Of a DNA stretch of 64,000 nt, positions 15,887 to 24,899 are shown piece by piece. Origin of the DNA: Cyclobacteriaceae bacterium (lineage in GTDB: Bacteria; Bacteroidota; Bacteroidia; Cytophagales; Cyclobacteriaceae); the NCBI GenBank assembly GCA_028284125.1, contig JANQSI010000001.1:186001-250000 (forward strand). Direction: 5' to 3'. Below the pieces are notes generated by a model, which ran no database searches, had not been told where the DNA came from, and saw nothing but the letters and a program-made list of their open reading frames with translations. Both the position numbers and the translations under genes were made by a program. Within the stretch, counting starts at the first letter, position 1; each line of letters begins with the position of its first letter.

Positions 15887-18487
15887 CTATTCGTTTCTTA
15901 TACTTTGAGTTGGATCTGCTACAGCTGCTCTATAAGTTTTGACAATAATCGTTAGCAATGCAATCACAACCGCAATGATTCCACCTAGTAGAAAAGTGTA
16001 CCAATAATCTGGAAGTTCAATTCTGTAGGCAAAGTTTCCTAACCAGTTTTTAATGAAATACCAAACCGTAGGAGAAGCGATAACAGTGGCTATTGCGACC
16101 AAGATTACAAAATCTTTTGAAATGAGATTTATAATTTGTTGTGGAGTGGCTCCCAATACTTTACGGATGCCTAGTTCCTTTTGACGCTGTTGAGCAGTAT
16201 AAGCAGCAAGTCCGAAAATACCCAAGCACGCAAGTAAAATGGATATTCCCGAGAATGCGATAAACACCTTGGCTTGCTTTTTCTCGTCTTCATACAATTG
16301 AGCCAGACTCTCATCAAGGAATCGGTAACTGATTGGATAATTAGGCGAAACTTCCTTGTACTTTTCGTCAATGAAAAGCAATGTATTGCCAATATCTTCT
16401 GTATTCACCTTAACCGCAATTTTTCTATGTCTGCCACCTGAAATGATGGCCATAGGCTCGATATCATCACGAAGTGACTTGAAATGAAAATCTTTCACGA
16501 AACCTATAACTGGAGCATTCTCAATATCCCAGCCTGGCATCCTTACTCTTTTTCCAATGATTTCTTCTGGAGATAAACCTATCTCTTTGGCGGCTTTTTC
16601 ATTGAAAATCATGGCATTCTCTTCATCTGTAGACATGTCTTTTGAAAAGCCTCTGCCGGCTACTATTTCAAGTCCAAACAAATCAAAGTAATCTCGGTCC
16701 ACAAAGACCGTTCGCATACGAGTGTTTCCCTCTACTCCGGAAAATATGAACCCTGAGGCATCATGGTATCCACCCGGCTCACCAGACATGGTCGAAACCC
16801 GTCTCACATTGCTGTTCGTCAATAACCTTTCCTTGAAAGACTCCAATCCAGATCGAATCTCCGAATTGTTCAGATCAATCGTGACTATTGCTTCTTTATC
16901 AAAACCAAGATCTTTGGAATTCAGATAATTGTTCTGAGCAGCGATAAGGAAAGTCGCGACGATCAGGAATATTGAAATTGAGAATTGAACGATTACCAGC
17001 GCTTTTCTCAATCCAACATTTCTGCCAGAAGATAACTTACTTCCTTTTAGGACCACTACAGGCTTAAAGGAAGAGAGCAAGATTGCTGGATAAATTCCTG
17101 AGGTAACAATTATTGTTACAATCAATGCCAAGAAGAAGACTATCACATTCGGATCTGACCAGTTAAGCGTCACATCTAGCCCAAAGGCCGAGTTAAATAA
17201 CGGTTTTAAAAGCTGACATATTCCTACCGAAAGAAGAATTGAGAAAATCAAAATCATTAAAGATTCACCCAAAAATTGAGTGATTAAGCGAGAGCGAGGA
17301 ACCCCAAGCACTTTCCTCACTCCCACTTCTTTAGCTCGCATAAATGATTGAGCAATAGACAGATTGACATAGTTAAAACAAGCGATGAACAAAATCGATA
17401 CTGCTACCAATGCTAGTATCAAAACTGATTGAATGTCTCCATGTCTTACAAAGTCAAATCTGGTTTTGTTGTTGAAATAAATATCGTTTAAAGGTTCCAA
17501 TGTGAGATCAACTCTTCGTCCAGAAGCCTTAAAATCATCACCGAAATACTTATCCATAAACCCTGGTAACTGATCAATTACGTTCTGCGCTTGTGCAGGA
17601 GTGGAAATGTGGACGTAAGTGAATAGACCGTTGTTCCACCAGTTCGAAAACCATTCAAATCGTTCATATATCTCGATAGGAAATACCATGTCAAACTCGA
17701 GGTTGGATTTTGCTGGAAATTCATCCATCACGCCGGATACAATGAATTCGAATCGATTATCCACTGTTAGAATTTCCCCCATTGGATCTTGTTCTCCGAA
17801 ATATTTTTTGGCGGCCGCCTTCGTCAACACAACTGAATTGATATCTTTCAGTACATCCTCAGGACTTCCAATCGCAAGTGGAAAAGAGAAGAAGTCAAAA
17901 AAATTCGCATCTGCGAAAAGGAGATTTTCTTCAAAGAATTTCTTTTCACCAAAAGAAACTAACCCATCTTCTGGGTACGCTCTAGTCACAGTGTTTATGT
18001 CATCAGGAAAATCATTAAGCAACGCCTTTGCAAACGGTCCTGATGTCACTCCAATATTGTACGGTGAGCCGTTAATTCCTGAAACCCGAATCGCTCGATA
18101 AATCCGATCTTTCTCTGTGTGAAAAGAATCATAGCTAAGTTCAGAGTAGATATAGAAATAAAGGAATATAGAAGCTACCAAACCAAGGGTAAATCCAAAG
18201 ATATTGATAAAGGAAGTAGACTTGTGTCGCAATAGGTTTCGAAAAGTAAGGATGGGATTAAAGTTGAACATGGTGTGTAGTTTTAAATTAGTCACTTTTA
18301 ATGTTGAGGGTCTCAGATAGTTAAAGACCTGGTACCAGTATTTGAGTTTTTTGAATGATGAGTTTTGAAGTTGAGCATGGTATTCTACCAGATTACCCTC
18401 AAGTTCCTCCACAAGATCCCTTTTACACAACCGTCTGATCAGCTGTAAGGAAATGGCAGGAGGTTCTATCGGGTTCCCTTTATGCAT
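15887..18487 (-). CDS. FtsX/MacB-type ABC transporter permease with N-terminal prefix domain
   Basis: An 866-residue permease. Residues 5-65 form the soluble prefix domain (RRLCKRDLVEELEGNLVEY) typical of permeases encoded next to PadR genes. Two FtsX units follow, each with a first helix (near 95-113 in unit one), a large MacB_PCD-like periplasmic domain and three further helices. Each unit carries the coupling motif facing the ATPase: KEVGVRKVLG near residue 389 and KELGIRKVLG near 777. There is no ATPase gene here, so a partner must be encoded elsewhere. It overlaps the upstream PadR gene by 8 bases. Likely role: envelope stress or antimicrobial peptide/lipid export; substrate unknown. Confidence 0.88.
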   Translation of the reverse strand: MHKGNPIEPPAISLQLIRRLCKRDLVEELEGNLVEYHAQLQNSSFKKLKYWYQVFNYLRPSTLKVTNLKLHTMFNFNPILTFRNLLRHKSTSFINIFGFTLGLVASIFLYFYIYSELSYDSFHTEKDRIYRAIRVSGINGSPYNIGVTSGPFAKALLNDFPDDINTVTRAYPEDGLVSFGEKKFFEENLLFADANFFDFFSFPLAIGSPEDVLKDINSVVLTKAAAKKYFGEQDPMGEILTVDNRFEFIVSGVMDEFPAKSNLEFDMVFPIEIYERFEWFSNWWNNGLFTYVHISTPAQAQNVIDQLPGFMDKYFGDDFKASGRRVDLTLEPLNDIYFNNKTRFDFVRHGDIQSVLILALVAVSILFIACFNYVNLSIAQSFMRAKEVGVRKVLGVPRSRLITQFLGESLMILIFSILLSVGICQLLKPLFNSAFGLDVTLNWSDPNVIVFFLALIVTIIVTSGIYPAILLSSFKPVVVLKGSKLSSGRNVGLRKALVIVQFSISIFLIVATFLIAAQNNYLNSKDLGFDKEAIVTIDLNNSEIRSGLESFKERLLTNSNVRRVSTMSGEPGGYHDASGFIFSGVEGNTRMRTVFVDRDYFDLFGLEIVAGRGFSKDMSTDEENAMIFNEKAAKEIGLSPEEIIGKRVRMPGWDIENAPVIGFVKDFHFKSLRDDIEPMAIISGGRHRKIAVKVNTEDIGNTLLFIDEKYKEVSPNYPISYRFLDESLAQLYEDEKKQAKVFIAFSGISILLACLGIFGLAAYTAQQRQKELGIRKVLGATPQQIINLISKDFVILVAIATVIASPTVWYFIKNWLGNFAYRIELPDYWYTFLLGGIIAVVIALLTIIVKTYRAAVADPTQSIRNE

Positions 18488-18818
18488 GAATGAATTTTAA
18501 GGAAAATTCTGGTATTTGATTCCACAGGTTAGCCCGCATTTCTTTCACGTCATTCAATGCGGCTTTCCCAGCAGCAGTTAATTCATAAATGCGTTTTCTT
18601 CTGCCACCACGCTCTTGAGTCGCTCCACCTAAATCCGACTTTAAAAAGTCCTTCTTCTCCAGACGTGAGAGCGTGGTATGCAAAGCTCCCATCGAAATGG
18701 ATCGGTTCACCTGACTCAGAATTTCTTCACGAATGCGAATCACATACGCATCTTCTTCGAGGATAAGTACGATGAGCAGAAGCAATTCTTCGAACTCACC
18801 AAGGTTGGTTCCTTTCAT
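18480..18818 (-). CDS. PadR family transcriptional regulator
   Basis: A 112-residue PadR winged-helix protein. LGEFEELLLLIVLILEEDAYVIRIREEI forms helices 1-2, ALHTTLSRLEKKDFL the recognition helix, and ERGGRRKRIYELTAAGKAAL the wing. The C-terminal helix for dimerisation is short, as in the PadR_2-like group. The ATG at 18818 is the natural start. The stop overlaps the downstream permease by 8 bases, so both are co-translated. A perfect inverted repeat 39-69 bases upstream is a candidate autoregulatory operator. Confidence 0.9.
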   Translation of the reverse strand: MKGTNLGEFEELLLLIVLILEEDAYVIRIREEILSQVNRSISMGALHTTLSRLEKKDFLKSDLGGATQERGGRRKRIYELTAAGKAALNDVKEMRANLWNQIPEFSLKFIHA

Positions 18819-18856
18819 TAGTTTCTATTTTGCAGTAAACTAACGAAAGAAGTAAT

Positions 18857-18887
18857 TTATTTGTTTCGATAAAATAGAAACAAATAA
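18857..18887. promoter_or_regulatory. Candidate PadR operator (11-bp inverted repeat)
   Basis: TTATTTGTTTC (18857-18867) and its exact reverse complement GAAACAAATAA (18877-18887) are separated by 9 bases, upstream of the PadR gene at 18818. The inner core ATTTGTTT-N11-AAACAAAT recurs upstream of the PadR gene at 60833 with N10, which supports a shared regulator-binding role. Confidence 0.6.
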
Positions 18888-18976
18888 GATAAAAGATTTC
18901 AGTTATAATGTAGATGAACCACAAAATTGACGAAATCTTATCCCTCTTTAAAGCAGAGATTAAGGTTTAGGGAGTC

Positions 18977-19429
18977 CTAACCCTCCAACAACCTTCGATG
19001 ATAATTGATCTGGCCCATATGGTAGTTTAGGTGGCCGTACAAATGTAAAATGAATTGGGACTTGGTCATCGGATATCCAAATGGTTGAAGTGGATACGGA
19101 TCGGACATGTCATCAACCGAAACACGCTCGAAGTAATTAGCCAACATTTCATTCGTTTCCTCAATGTTCTCCACCAACTCTTCTTTTGATACTTTCCCAG
19201 AAAACTCAAACTCTCGGTTACGTTCATAACCGGTTTTGTTGAGCGTTGCGCCGATGAAATGTTGAAGATTTCCGCATAGATGAAGAAACAGATTTCCAGC
19301 AGAGTTATTTATCTCTCCTTTTACAATCCAGAGATCTTCATCGTTTTGGTAGGAGTTGAGTTCTTCGCTCAACTTGTCAAGGTCACGCGCAAATAGCGCA
19401 CTCAGTTCAGACGGTAATTTCATAATCAT
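18977..19429 (-). CDS. DinB/DUF1572-superfamily protein
   Basis: A 150-residue helical protein of the DinB-like metal-binding four-helix-bundle superfamily. Candidate metal ligands are His residues in LFLHLCGNLQHFIG (about 48-61) and in LHLYGHLNYHMGQINYHRRL (about 127-146). Relatives act as thiol transferases or are uncharacterised; DNA-damage induction should not be assumed from the name. The ATG at 19429 forms an ATGA overlap with the stop of the upstream yigZ-like gene, which settles the start and indicates translational coupling. Confidence 0.85.
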   Translation of the reverse strand: MIMKLPSELSALFARDLDKLSEELNSYQNDEDLWIVKGEINNSAGNLFLHLCGNLQHFIGATLNKTGYERNREFEFSGKVSKEELVENIEETNEMLANYFERVSVDDMSDPYPLQPFGYPMTKSQFILHLYGHLNYHMGQINYHRRLLEG

Positions 19430-20025
19430 TTGGTGATTGACATTTGCAAATTATAAAGGTCTGATGTTTTGTTGTTCAATTGATCTATTAATTGCGACTT
19501 CATTCGGGCCTTAATTCGACAATCCTCCTGAAAATCACGATCAATGACGGATATATCCAACTCCGAAATCAACCTTTCCACAGCACTTAATAAGTCATAT
19601 GGAAATTGAAACACTACATCTACCTCTTCAAAAATTTCCTTTTTTGAAGCTTTCGTTAAAGCTTCTTCCGTTGCTGTCTTATAGGCATGTATCAACCCTC
19701 CTACCCCCAGTTTAGTTCCACCAAAATATCGAACAACTACTACTAGAACATTGGTAAGTTCAAAAGACCTGATCTGTCCCAAAATGGGATCGCCTGCAGA
19801 ATGTGATGGCTCGCCATCGTCGTTTGCTCTGAATAGTTGATCTTTCAAACCAACGATGTAAGCATAGCAATGGTGTCTTGCATCATGGAATTTTTTTCTT
19901 ACCTCATCAAGGCGGTTTTTGACCTCTTCTTCTGAAGTAACTGGAAAAGCAAATGAAAGGAACTTACTTCCTTTCTCCTTATACAAACCTTCGGTTTCTC
20001 TTTTGACGGTAAAGAATTGGCTCAC
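19426..20025 (-). CDS. YigZ/IMPACT family protein
   Basis: A 199-residue protein with the N-terminal IMPACT (UPF0029) domain. The signature DARHHCYAYIV near residues 48-58, SAGDPILGQIR near 77-88 and VRYFGGTKLGVGGLIHAYKTA near 98-120 are all present, followed by a C-terminal ferredoxin-like DUF1949 domain. The family is linked to translation regulation and ribosome-associated functions. The start is GTG, inside a GTGA overlap with the stop of the upstream TPR gene; the stop overlaps the DinB-like start. The three genes form one coupled unit. Confidence 0.9.
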   Translation of the reverse strand: MSQFFTVKRETEGLYKEKGSKFLSFAFPVTSEEEVKNRLDEVRKKFHDARHHCYAYIVGLKDQLFRANDDGEPSHSAGDPILGQIRSFELTNVLVVVVRYFGGTKLGVGGLIHAYKTATEEALTKASKKEIFEEVDVVFQFPYDLLSAVERLISELDISVIDRDFQEDCRIKARMKSQLIDQLNNKTSDLYNLQMSITK

Positions 20026-21134
20026 AATTTAGCTAATAATTCCTTGGCTTCTTTTCGTATTTGTGAAGTCTCAGCAAACTTAACAGCAAGATTTAGATTT
20101 CTCTTCGCTTCTAACTGTTCTCCTTTTTTAGCCAAAAGACGACCCAATCCCAAGTAACCTAAACCCTTGAAATATTCTCCATGATGCTCCAGTTCATCTC
20201 CGTATTCCAACCCTCTTCGATAAGCATATTCGGCCTTCTCATCACTTTCAACGGCAATTTCTTCGTAGTATCCAAGAAAAACATACCCAGCCAATTTGTA
20301 ATAGGAATTCTCATGCGTCATTAAGGAATAGATTAACTCAATCGGTGCATTTTTAATATCATCCGGATTGGCCAATGATTCCAGGTATTTTCCTTTAGCA
20401 TAAAAATTATTAGGATACATTTTTATAATCTGACCTAAATATTCCTGTGCTTTTTCTGGTTTATACTCGTATCTCAAGTAGATATAGCTGAGATAAACAT
20501 AGGCTTCAACCTGTGTCAATATTGATACTTCACAAGCTTTTTTAAGTTGCTCCAGTCCAAGTTCAATATCCCCACCTCTGAAGAACCAAAGCAGAGGTTT
20601 ATAGATTGGATGTTTCTCCGGATATTTTTCCCTGAAATAATTATAAAGTCCTGTAGTAAAAAGAAACTCGGGGTGAGTATCTACAATTTTGAATCCTTTC
20701 TTCATTAAACCATAGGCTTTATTAGCCTCTCCAACTGCTCTTAAGTTGAAGCTCTGATCAGCGTAATATTCTGCTAAAAGTCCATGAGAAGCCATTGCAA
20801 AAAAGATCATTTCAGGATCTTTCAAATCGGGATCTCTCGTCTCAGCCAATTCTATTGCATAAAACAGTTGATCTTGCATTTGACGAAATAGCTCCTCCGT
20901 GATAGTAGGAATATTTGCCCAGAGTAGTGTCATCGCTCGCATCAATGGTATCACTGGATGATCCTCAATTTCTAGCTCAATCAATTCAATATAGAATCCG
21001 GCAGAATCCGGATCAGCATTATAAATGTGATCTGCACCTTGCTTTACCAGCTTTTTAAGTGCTTCATCCTCAAATACTTGGCCGGAAATTGAAAATGTAA
21101 AGAGACATAACAATATGGTGGTTTGTATCTTCAG
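20022..21134 (-). CDS. Secreted TPR-like repeat protein, probable CTG or TTG start
   Basis: About 363-370 residues, helical repeats throughout (for example YVYLSYIYLRYEYKPEKAQEYLGQIIKMYPNN and a C-terminal KGLGYLGLGRLLAKKGE). No ATG is available before the conserved region. A TTG at 21113 gives a leader starting LLCLFTFSISGQ without a basic n-region. Starting at CTG 21134 gives MKIQTTILLCLFTFSISGQ, a textbook signal peptide, so the longer form is given here. Probably periplasmic. It is first in a coupled unit with yigZ-like and DinB-like genes. Function unknown. Confidence 0.7.
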   Translation of the reverse strand: MKIQTTILLCLFTFSISGQVFEDEALKKLVKQGADHIYNADPDSAGFYIELIELEIEDHPVIPLMRAMTLLWANIPTITEELFRQMQDQLFYAIELAETRDPDLKDPEMIFFAMASHGLLAEYYADQSFNLRAVGEANKAYGLMKKGFKIVDTHPEFLFTTGLYNYFREKYPEKHPIYKPLLWFFRGGDIELGLEQLKKACEVSILTQVEAYVYLSYIYLRYEYKPEKAQEYLGQIIKMYPNNFYAKGKYLESLANPDDIKNAPIELIYSLMTHENSYYKLAGYVFLGYYEEIAVESDEKAEYAYRRGLEYGDELEHHGEYFKGLGYLGLGRLLAKKGEQLEAKRNLNLAVKFAETSQIRKEAKELLAKL

Positions 21135-21229
21135 AATTGATTTATCCTAGAATTAATTGTATAAATCATAGACCTAAGTTAGTATGACACTCCAGTTTAT
21201 GAAATGGTTTATCCATTATTTTTAACCTC

Positions 21230-22126
21230 GTGAAAAACGCCATTGTTATCCACACTTCGTCCGATTCATTTGATAACGATTTTTCGGTGCTTTATTTCAA
21301 TAGGTCTTACTTAAAAAATCAAAATCACTCGAACCTTGTTTGCTACGAAAACAAGGATTTCTTTTTTCCAGTATCAATCGAACAGGATATCGCAATTAGC
21401 ATACCAAGAAGCCCATTTGGATCTTTCTTCGTTAAGGACAGTTCAAACTTAGATGAGTTTCTAATTTTCGTTGATCACGTCAAAGCTGATTTAAAAAAAA
21501 GAAATATCAATCTTCTAAAAGTAGTTCATCCGCCAAGTGCCTATGAAAGTTTCGTCGATACGAGCTGGCTGATAAATACTGGATTCCAAGTTGAATTTGA
21601 AGATATCAATCAGCACATCAATCTGACTTATGAGTGGCACGAAGAAATTCATGATATGCAAAAACGAAAACTTGTGACTCTCGAGAACGAAGGGTTCGTC
21701 TTCCAAAAAATGGAATCGGACCAACTTCAAGTAGCTTATCAATTCATTGAAGTTTGTCGGATGACTCAAGAGTTGGCTGTTAACATCACTTTTGATCTTT
21801 TAAAGTCATTGTTCGAAACGACCCAGGCTTATGATATTTTCGGTGTATTTAGAGAAAACAAGATTTCTGCTTTATGCATCTCTGCTCGAGTGACCGAAAA
21901 AGTGGCTTACTATTATTTGCCTGCTACAAGCCCAATGTTTAGATCTCAAAGCCCAATGGTTTTACTCATCTCAGGAATGGTGGCATATTATCGATCGCAA
22001 GGCTTTGATCATTTTGACCTTGGTGTTTCTTCAATCAAAGGAAAACCCCAAGAAAGTCTAAGAATTTTCAAAGAGCGAATGGGTGGTGTTCAGGCCGGAA
22101 AAACCAGTTTCACATTACAGATCTGA
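21230..22126 (+). CDS. GNAT/FemAB-like acyltransferase domain protein
   Basis: A 298-residue cytoplasmic protein with GTG start. The C-terminal half (about 150-290) has the GNAT-like layout seen in FemAB/BioF2-type proteins: a helix with MTQELAVNITFDLLKSLF, a strand DIFGVFRENKISALCISARV, YYYLPATSP, and the LLISGMVAYYRSQGFDHFDLG segment typical of lipid II aminoacyltransferase-like or peptidoglycan-bridge-like folds. Substrate unknown. It converges with, and overlaps by 17 bases, a glycosyltransferase gene, so a role in surface polysaccharide modification is plausible but only inferred. Confidence 0.6.
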   Translation: MKNAIVIHTSSDSFDNDFSVLYFNRSYLKNQNHSNLVCYENKDFFFPVSIEQDIAISIPRSPFGSFFVKDSSNLDEFLIFVDHVKADLKKRNINLLKVVHPPSAYESFVDTSWLINTGFQVEFEDINQHINLTYEWHEEIHDMQKRKLVTLENEGFVFQKMESDQLQVAYQFIEVCRMTQELAVNITFDLLKSLFETTQAYDIFGVFRENKISALCISARVTEKVAYYYLPATSPMFRSQSPMVLLISGMVAYYRSQGFDHFDLGVSSIKGKPQESLRIFKERMGGVQAGKTSFTLQI

Positions 22127-23282
22127 AGATTTTCTCTACGCTATCAGCCCAAACTCTTGGTGAAAACTTTGTCTCAACTTCATTTCTGATTTTGATAGCA
22201 TCGAATGAAGATCTATTGCTAAGCATTGAGTTCATCTTCTCGGAAAGATCGACTGGATTTGGTTCACACAAATAACCACTAGTTTCCGAAACGATTTCTT
22301 CAGGACCACCACATTTTGTTGCCACTAAAGGTTTTCCACAAGCCATTGCTTCGAGAAGGACATTGCCGAACGTTTCATACGTACTTGGTAGAACCAAAAA
22401 ACTGCAACGCTGAATCGTTTCTTTAAGCTCAAGTCGGTTCATTTCTCCGATGAATGAAATTTTGTTTTCTAAACCTAACTTAGATGCATAAGCTTGAAAC
22501 TTACTCCAAAGAGAACCTGTTCCAACAATCGTCAAGTTTGAATCGACACCTTTCATCGCTTCAATTAAAATATCAAAGCCTTTCTCCTTCTCAAATCTTC
22601 CGATAGCAAGAATGCCCTTTCCCTCATTTTTACTTTTATCGAGATTGAAAAAATTAGTATCGACAGGATTATGTAGCACGGTGGCAAAAGGAATATAGGA
22701 TTGAATTGATCGAAGCTGGGAACCACTAGTAGTTGTGACCAAGTTGGCTTTGTTAATACTTTCAAGAAAACCATCCTTCATTCCTCCTAGATCTTTTAGA
22801 AGGTTTTCAAACATAAAACCTCCAAACCGTACATGAACAATGTAGGGAATTTCATATTTGAGTGACAGGTGTCTCCCAACAAATGCTCCCGGATATGAAG
22901 CTTGAACCCAAAGAATATCTGGCTTTCCGAATTTCTTTTTGAAGCTGTTAAAGTTGGATTCTGAAGCTTTAATAATGCTGTTCAAATTTCCTCTCTTAAA
23001 CCTTTTCGTCCAACTCAACGCAGGATGATAATAATGGTGGAGATTTGACGAAATCTGTTCGCTACATGGTTGTTCTCTTGAATGGTTAAAGATCTTTTTC
23101 AGGTTTATGAAATGATCTTTTGCCCAAAGGAGTTTTCTGGAATCGCCCTGTCCCCAAGTACTTACTCCAACTTGCCAGTTGGGTCTTTCTTTCGCTAGAA
23201 ATTCTAATTGTTCTTTGATGAAAATTCCATAGTACGGATTTGATTTTGAAGGAAACCAGGATGGAATGATGAACACTTTCAT
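22110..23282 (-). CDS. Glycosyltransferase family 4 protein
   Basis: A 390-residue GT-B glycosyltransferase. N-terminal Rossmann domain begins MKVFIIPSWFPSKSNPYYGIFI. The C-terminal GT4 domain shows GKGILAIGRFEKEKGFDILIEAM near 221-243 and the nucleotide-sugar site PSTYETFGNVLLEAMACGKPLVATKCGG near 304-332 with the EX7E motif. It transfers a sugar from an NDP-sugar in surface glycan or lipopolysaccharide assembly; acceptor unknown. The start overlaps the stop of the upstream methyltransferase gene by 4 bases, so the two are coupled. Confidence 0.9.
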   Translation of the reverse strand: MKVFIIPSWFPSKSNPYYGIFIKEQLEFLAKERPNWQVGVSTWGQGDSRKLLWAKDHFINLKKIFNHSREQPCSEQISSNLHHYYHPALSWTKRFKRGNLNSIIKASESNFNSFKKKFGKPDILWVQASYPGAFVGRHLSLKYEIPYIVHVRFGGFMFENLLKDLGGMKDGFLESINKANLVTTTSGSQLRSIQSYIPFATVLHNPVDTNFFNLDKSKNEGKGILAIGRFEKEKGFDILIEAMKGVDSNLTIVGTGSLWSKFQAYASKLGLENKISFIGEMNRLELKETIQRCSFLVLPSTYETFGNVLLEAMACGKPLVATKCGGPEEIVSETSGYLCEPNPVDLSEKMNSMLSNRSSFDAIKIRNEVETKFSPRVWADSVEKIFRSVM

Positions 23283-24040
23283 GATGGGTTCTCTTTAGGT
23301 GCCAAAATCAACCATCCAATTGAACTTCCTTCGTCTTTTCCTCGCCATTCCTGCATCAGGCTTTTCCAATAGCGTGACAAAGCCCATCGGAAAAGTCTAT
23401 TCATTTTAAGGGGAAAATCTTTCATGGTCCTCGGTTGAACAGGAATGAATTCCATTTTAAAGAAAGAATTCAACTGCCGAATGAATTGATCTTTGACGCT
23501 GATTCCATGAATCTCAATTATCCAGTATGAACTTGCTAATCTATTTACTACACCAGAATTCAAAAATTCAATCTCTTCCCCTTCAATATCCATAAAAATC
23601 AACGACTTATTAACGTTTTCAAGAGATTCTGGCGTACAAGTTCCAAGAAAGTCGGGAGCATTAGTGCCATTCATCGATGACAGTTCTTCAATTGCCTTTT
23701 CCGATTCTTCATTTCTCTCATAAGCTACCACTGGTGCATTAAAATAACTTGATAAGCCAACGGGATAATAGCCTTCTCCCGACCCAACCACAGCAATTTG
23801 ATTGAAGTTAATCTTTCTTAAACTTTCTAACGCGGCTGTGAGCTCCTTCTCATAAGTACCCAGAAGTTTGGCGAAATACGCTCCAGTCAGTGTGTAGCTT
23901 AAATATTTCATTCCTTTGAAAGGGCCTGAATGAACCGTTTGATTTGTATACTTGAGCAAAAATCTCTTACAGAAACTCAAAGGTCGCAAGCGAGCCGGAA
24001 CAAGATCTTTAAGTTTCTCAAAGAGCGAACGTGATTGCAT
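23279..24040 (-). CDS. FkbM-like SAM-dependent methyltransferase
   Basis: A 253-residue protein with a class I methyltransferase core near residues 75-200: motif I is VVGSGEGYYPVGLSSYF, the acidic strand end is VVAYERNEES, and the later strand is SLIFMDIEGEEIEFL. FkbM-type enzymes methylate sugar hydroxyls, which fits its coupling to the GT4 gene. Its ATG (24040-24038) overlaps the ATG of the divergent GT2 gene within GCATGC, leaving no intergenic DNA. A shorter start is possible but would remove conserved N-terminal sequence (GPFKGMKYL). Confidence 0.75.
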   Translation of the reverse strand: MQSRSLFEKLKDLVPARLRPLSFCKRFLLKYTNQTVHSGPFKGMKYLSYTLTGAYFAKLLGTYEKELTAALESLRKINFNQIAVVGSGEGYYPVGLSSYFNAPVVAYERNEESEKAIEELSSMNGTNAPDFLGTCTPESLENVNKSLIFMDIEGEEIEFLNSGVVNRLASSYWIIEIHGISVKDQFIRQLNSFFKMEFIPVQPRTMKDFPLKMNRLFRWALSRYWKSLMQEWRGKDEGSSIGWLILAPKENPS

Positions 24041-24881
24041 GCATCAACCTCTGGTATCGGTTATTTGTTTATGCCACAATCATAATGAATTTGTGGAAGA
24101 GTCCATTCAATCTGTTTTGGGACAAGATTACCCTCAGGTTGAACTTATAGTTGTCGATGATGGAAGCACCGATGGCAGCAAGGATACCATTAAGAAGTTA
24201 ATCGATGGAAAAGACTTAACGTTTATCTCAATTTCCGACAACATTGGTAATTGTAAAGCCTTTAATCAAGGATTTAGAAAATCATCCGGAGCGTTTATCA
24301 TAGACCTTGCCGCTGATGATGTCTTACTTTCTAGCAGAATTTCTGAAGGGCTGGTAGCCCTCAGTTCCGACGAAACGGGCGTGAACTTCTGTGACACATT
24401 TCTTATTGACAAAGACGGGAACGAAATGGGTACTCATTACAAACGAGAGGAAACTGGAAAACTCGCTGAAGATATACCTCAAGGAGATTTGTATCAAAAA
24501 TTGATTCATCGGTTTTTCATCTCAGCACCAACCATGATGATTCGCAGGGAGGTGATGGAAGAACTGGACGGATATGATGAAGATTTGAAGTATGAGGATT
24601 TTGACTTTTGGATCCGTTCTTCTAGAAATTGGAAGTATACTTTTAGCGATCAAGTACTGGTGAAAAAAAGAATTCTCGATAATTCAAACTCTGCACAGCA
24701 ATTCAAACGATTTACAAATCATCAAAAAAGTACACTTAAAGTCTGCCAGAAAATAAAGCAATTGAATCGCAACGAAGAAGAAAATCAAGCACTCAAAAAA
24801 CGCTGCTGGTATGAGATCAGGCAATGCATAAAACAAGGAAACCTGGGATTGATTCCAGGCTTCCTAAAGCTCATTTACTAG
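24039..24881 (+). CDS. Glycosyltransferase family 2 protein
   Basis: A 280-residue GT-A enzyme. The start at ATG 24039 gives MHQPLVSVICLCHNHNEFVEESIQSVL, the normal GT2 N-terminus. ELIVVDDGSTDGS (about 37-49) is the nucleotide-binding strand; the metal-binding acidic motif appears as DLAADDVLL near 88-96, and SAPTMMIRREVMEELDGYDEDLKYEDFDFWIR near 163-194 is the acceptor-side ED motif region. Cytoplasmic face of the membrane. An upstream in-frame extension of 29 codons from position 23952 is antisense to the methyltransferase gene and rejected. It joins a small surface-glycan group. Confidence 0.9.
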   Translation: MHQPLVSVICLCHNHNEFVEESIQSVLGQDYPQVELIVVDDGSTDGSKDTIKKLIDGKDLTFISISDNIGNCKAFNQGFRKSSGAFIIDLAADDVLLSSRISEGLVALSSDETGVNFCDTFLIDKDGNEMGTHYKREETGKLAEDIPQGDLYQKLIHRFFISAPTMMIRREVMEELDGYDEDLKYEDFDFWIRSSRNWKYTFSDQVLVKKRILDNSNSAQQFKRFTNHQKSTLKVCQKIKQLNRNEEENQALKKRCWYEIRQCIKQGNLGLIPGFLKLIY

Positions 24882-24899
24882 AGTTCGATCGGTTAAAAC

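Noticed and set aside
17619-18101. 160-codon plus-strand open frame
   Set aside because: Antisense to the periplasmic domain of the FtsX permease; Ser/Pro-rich translation typical of a shadow frame.
23952-24038. 29-codon upstream extension of the GT2 gene
   Set aside because: It lies antisense to the methyltransferase and GT2 proteins normally start within a few residues of the first strand.
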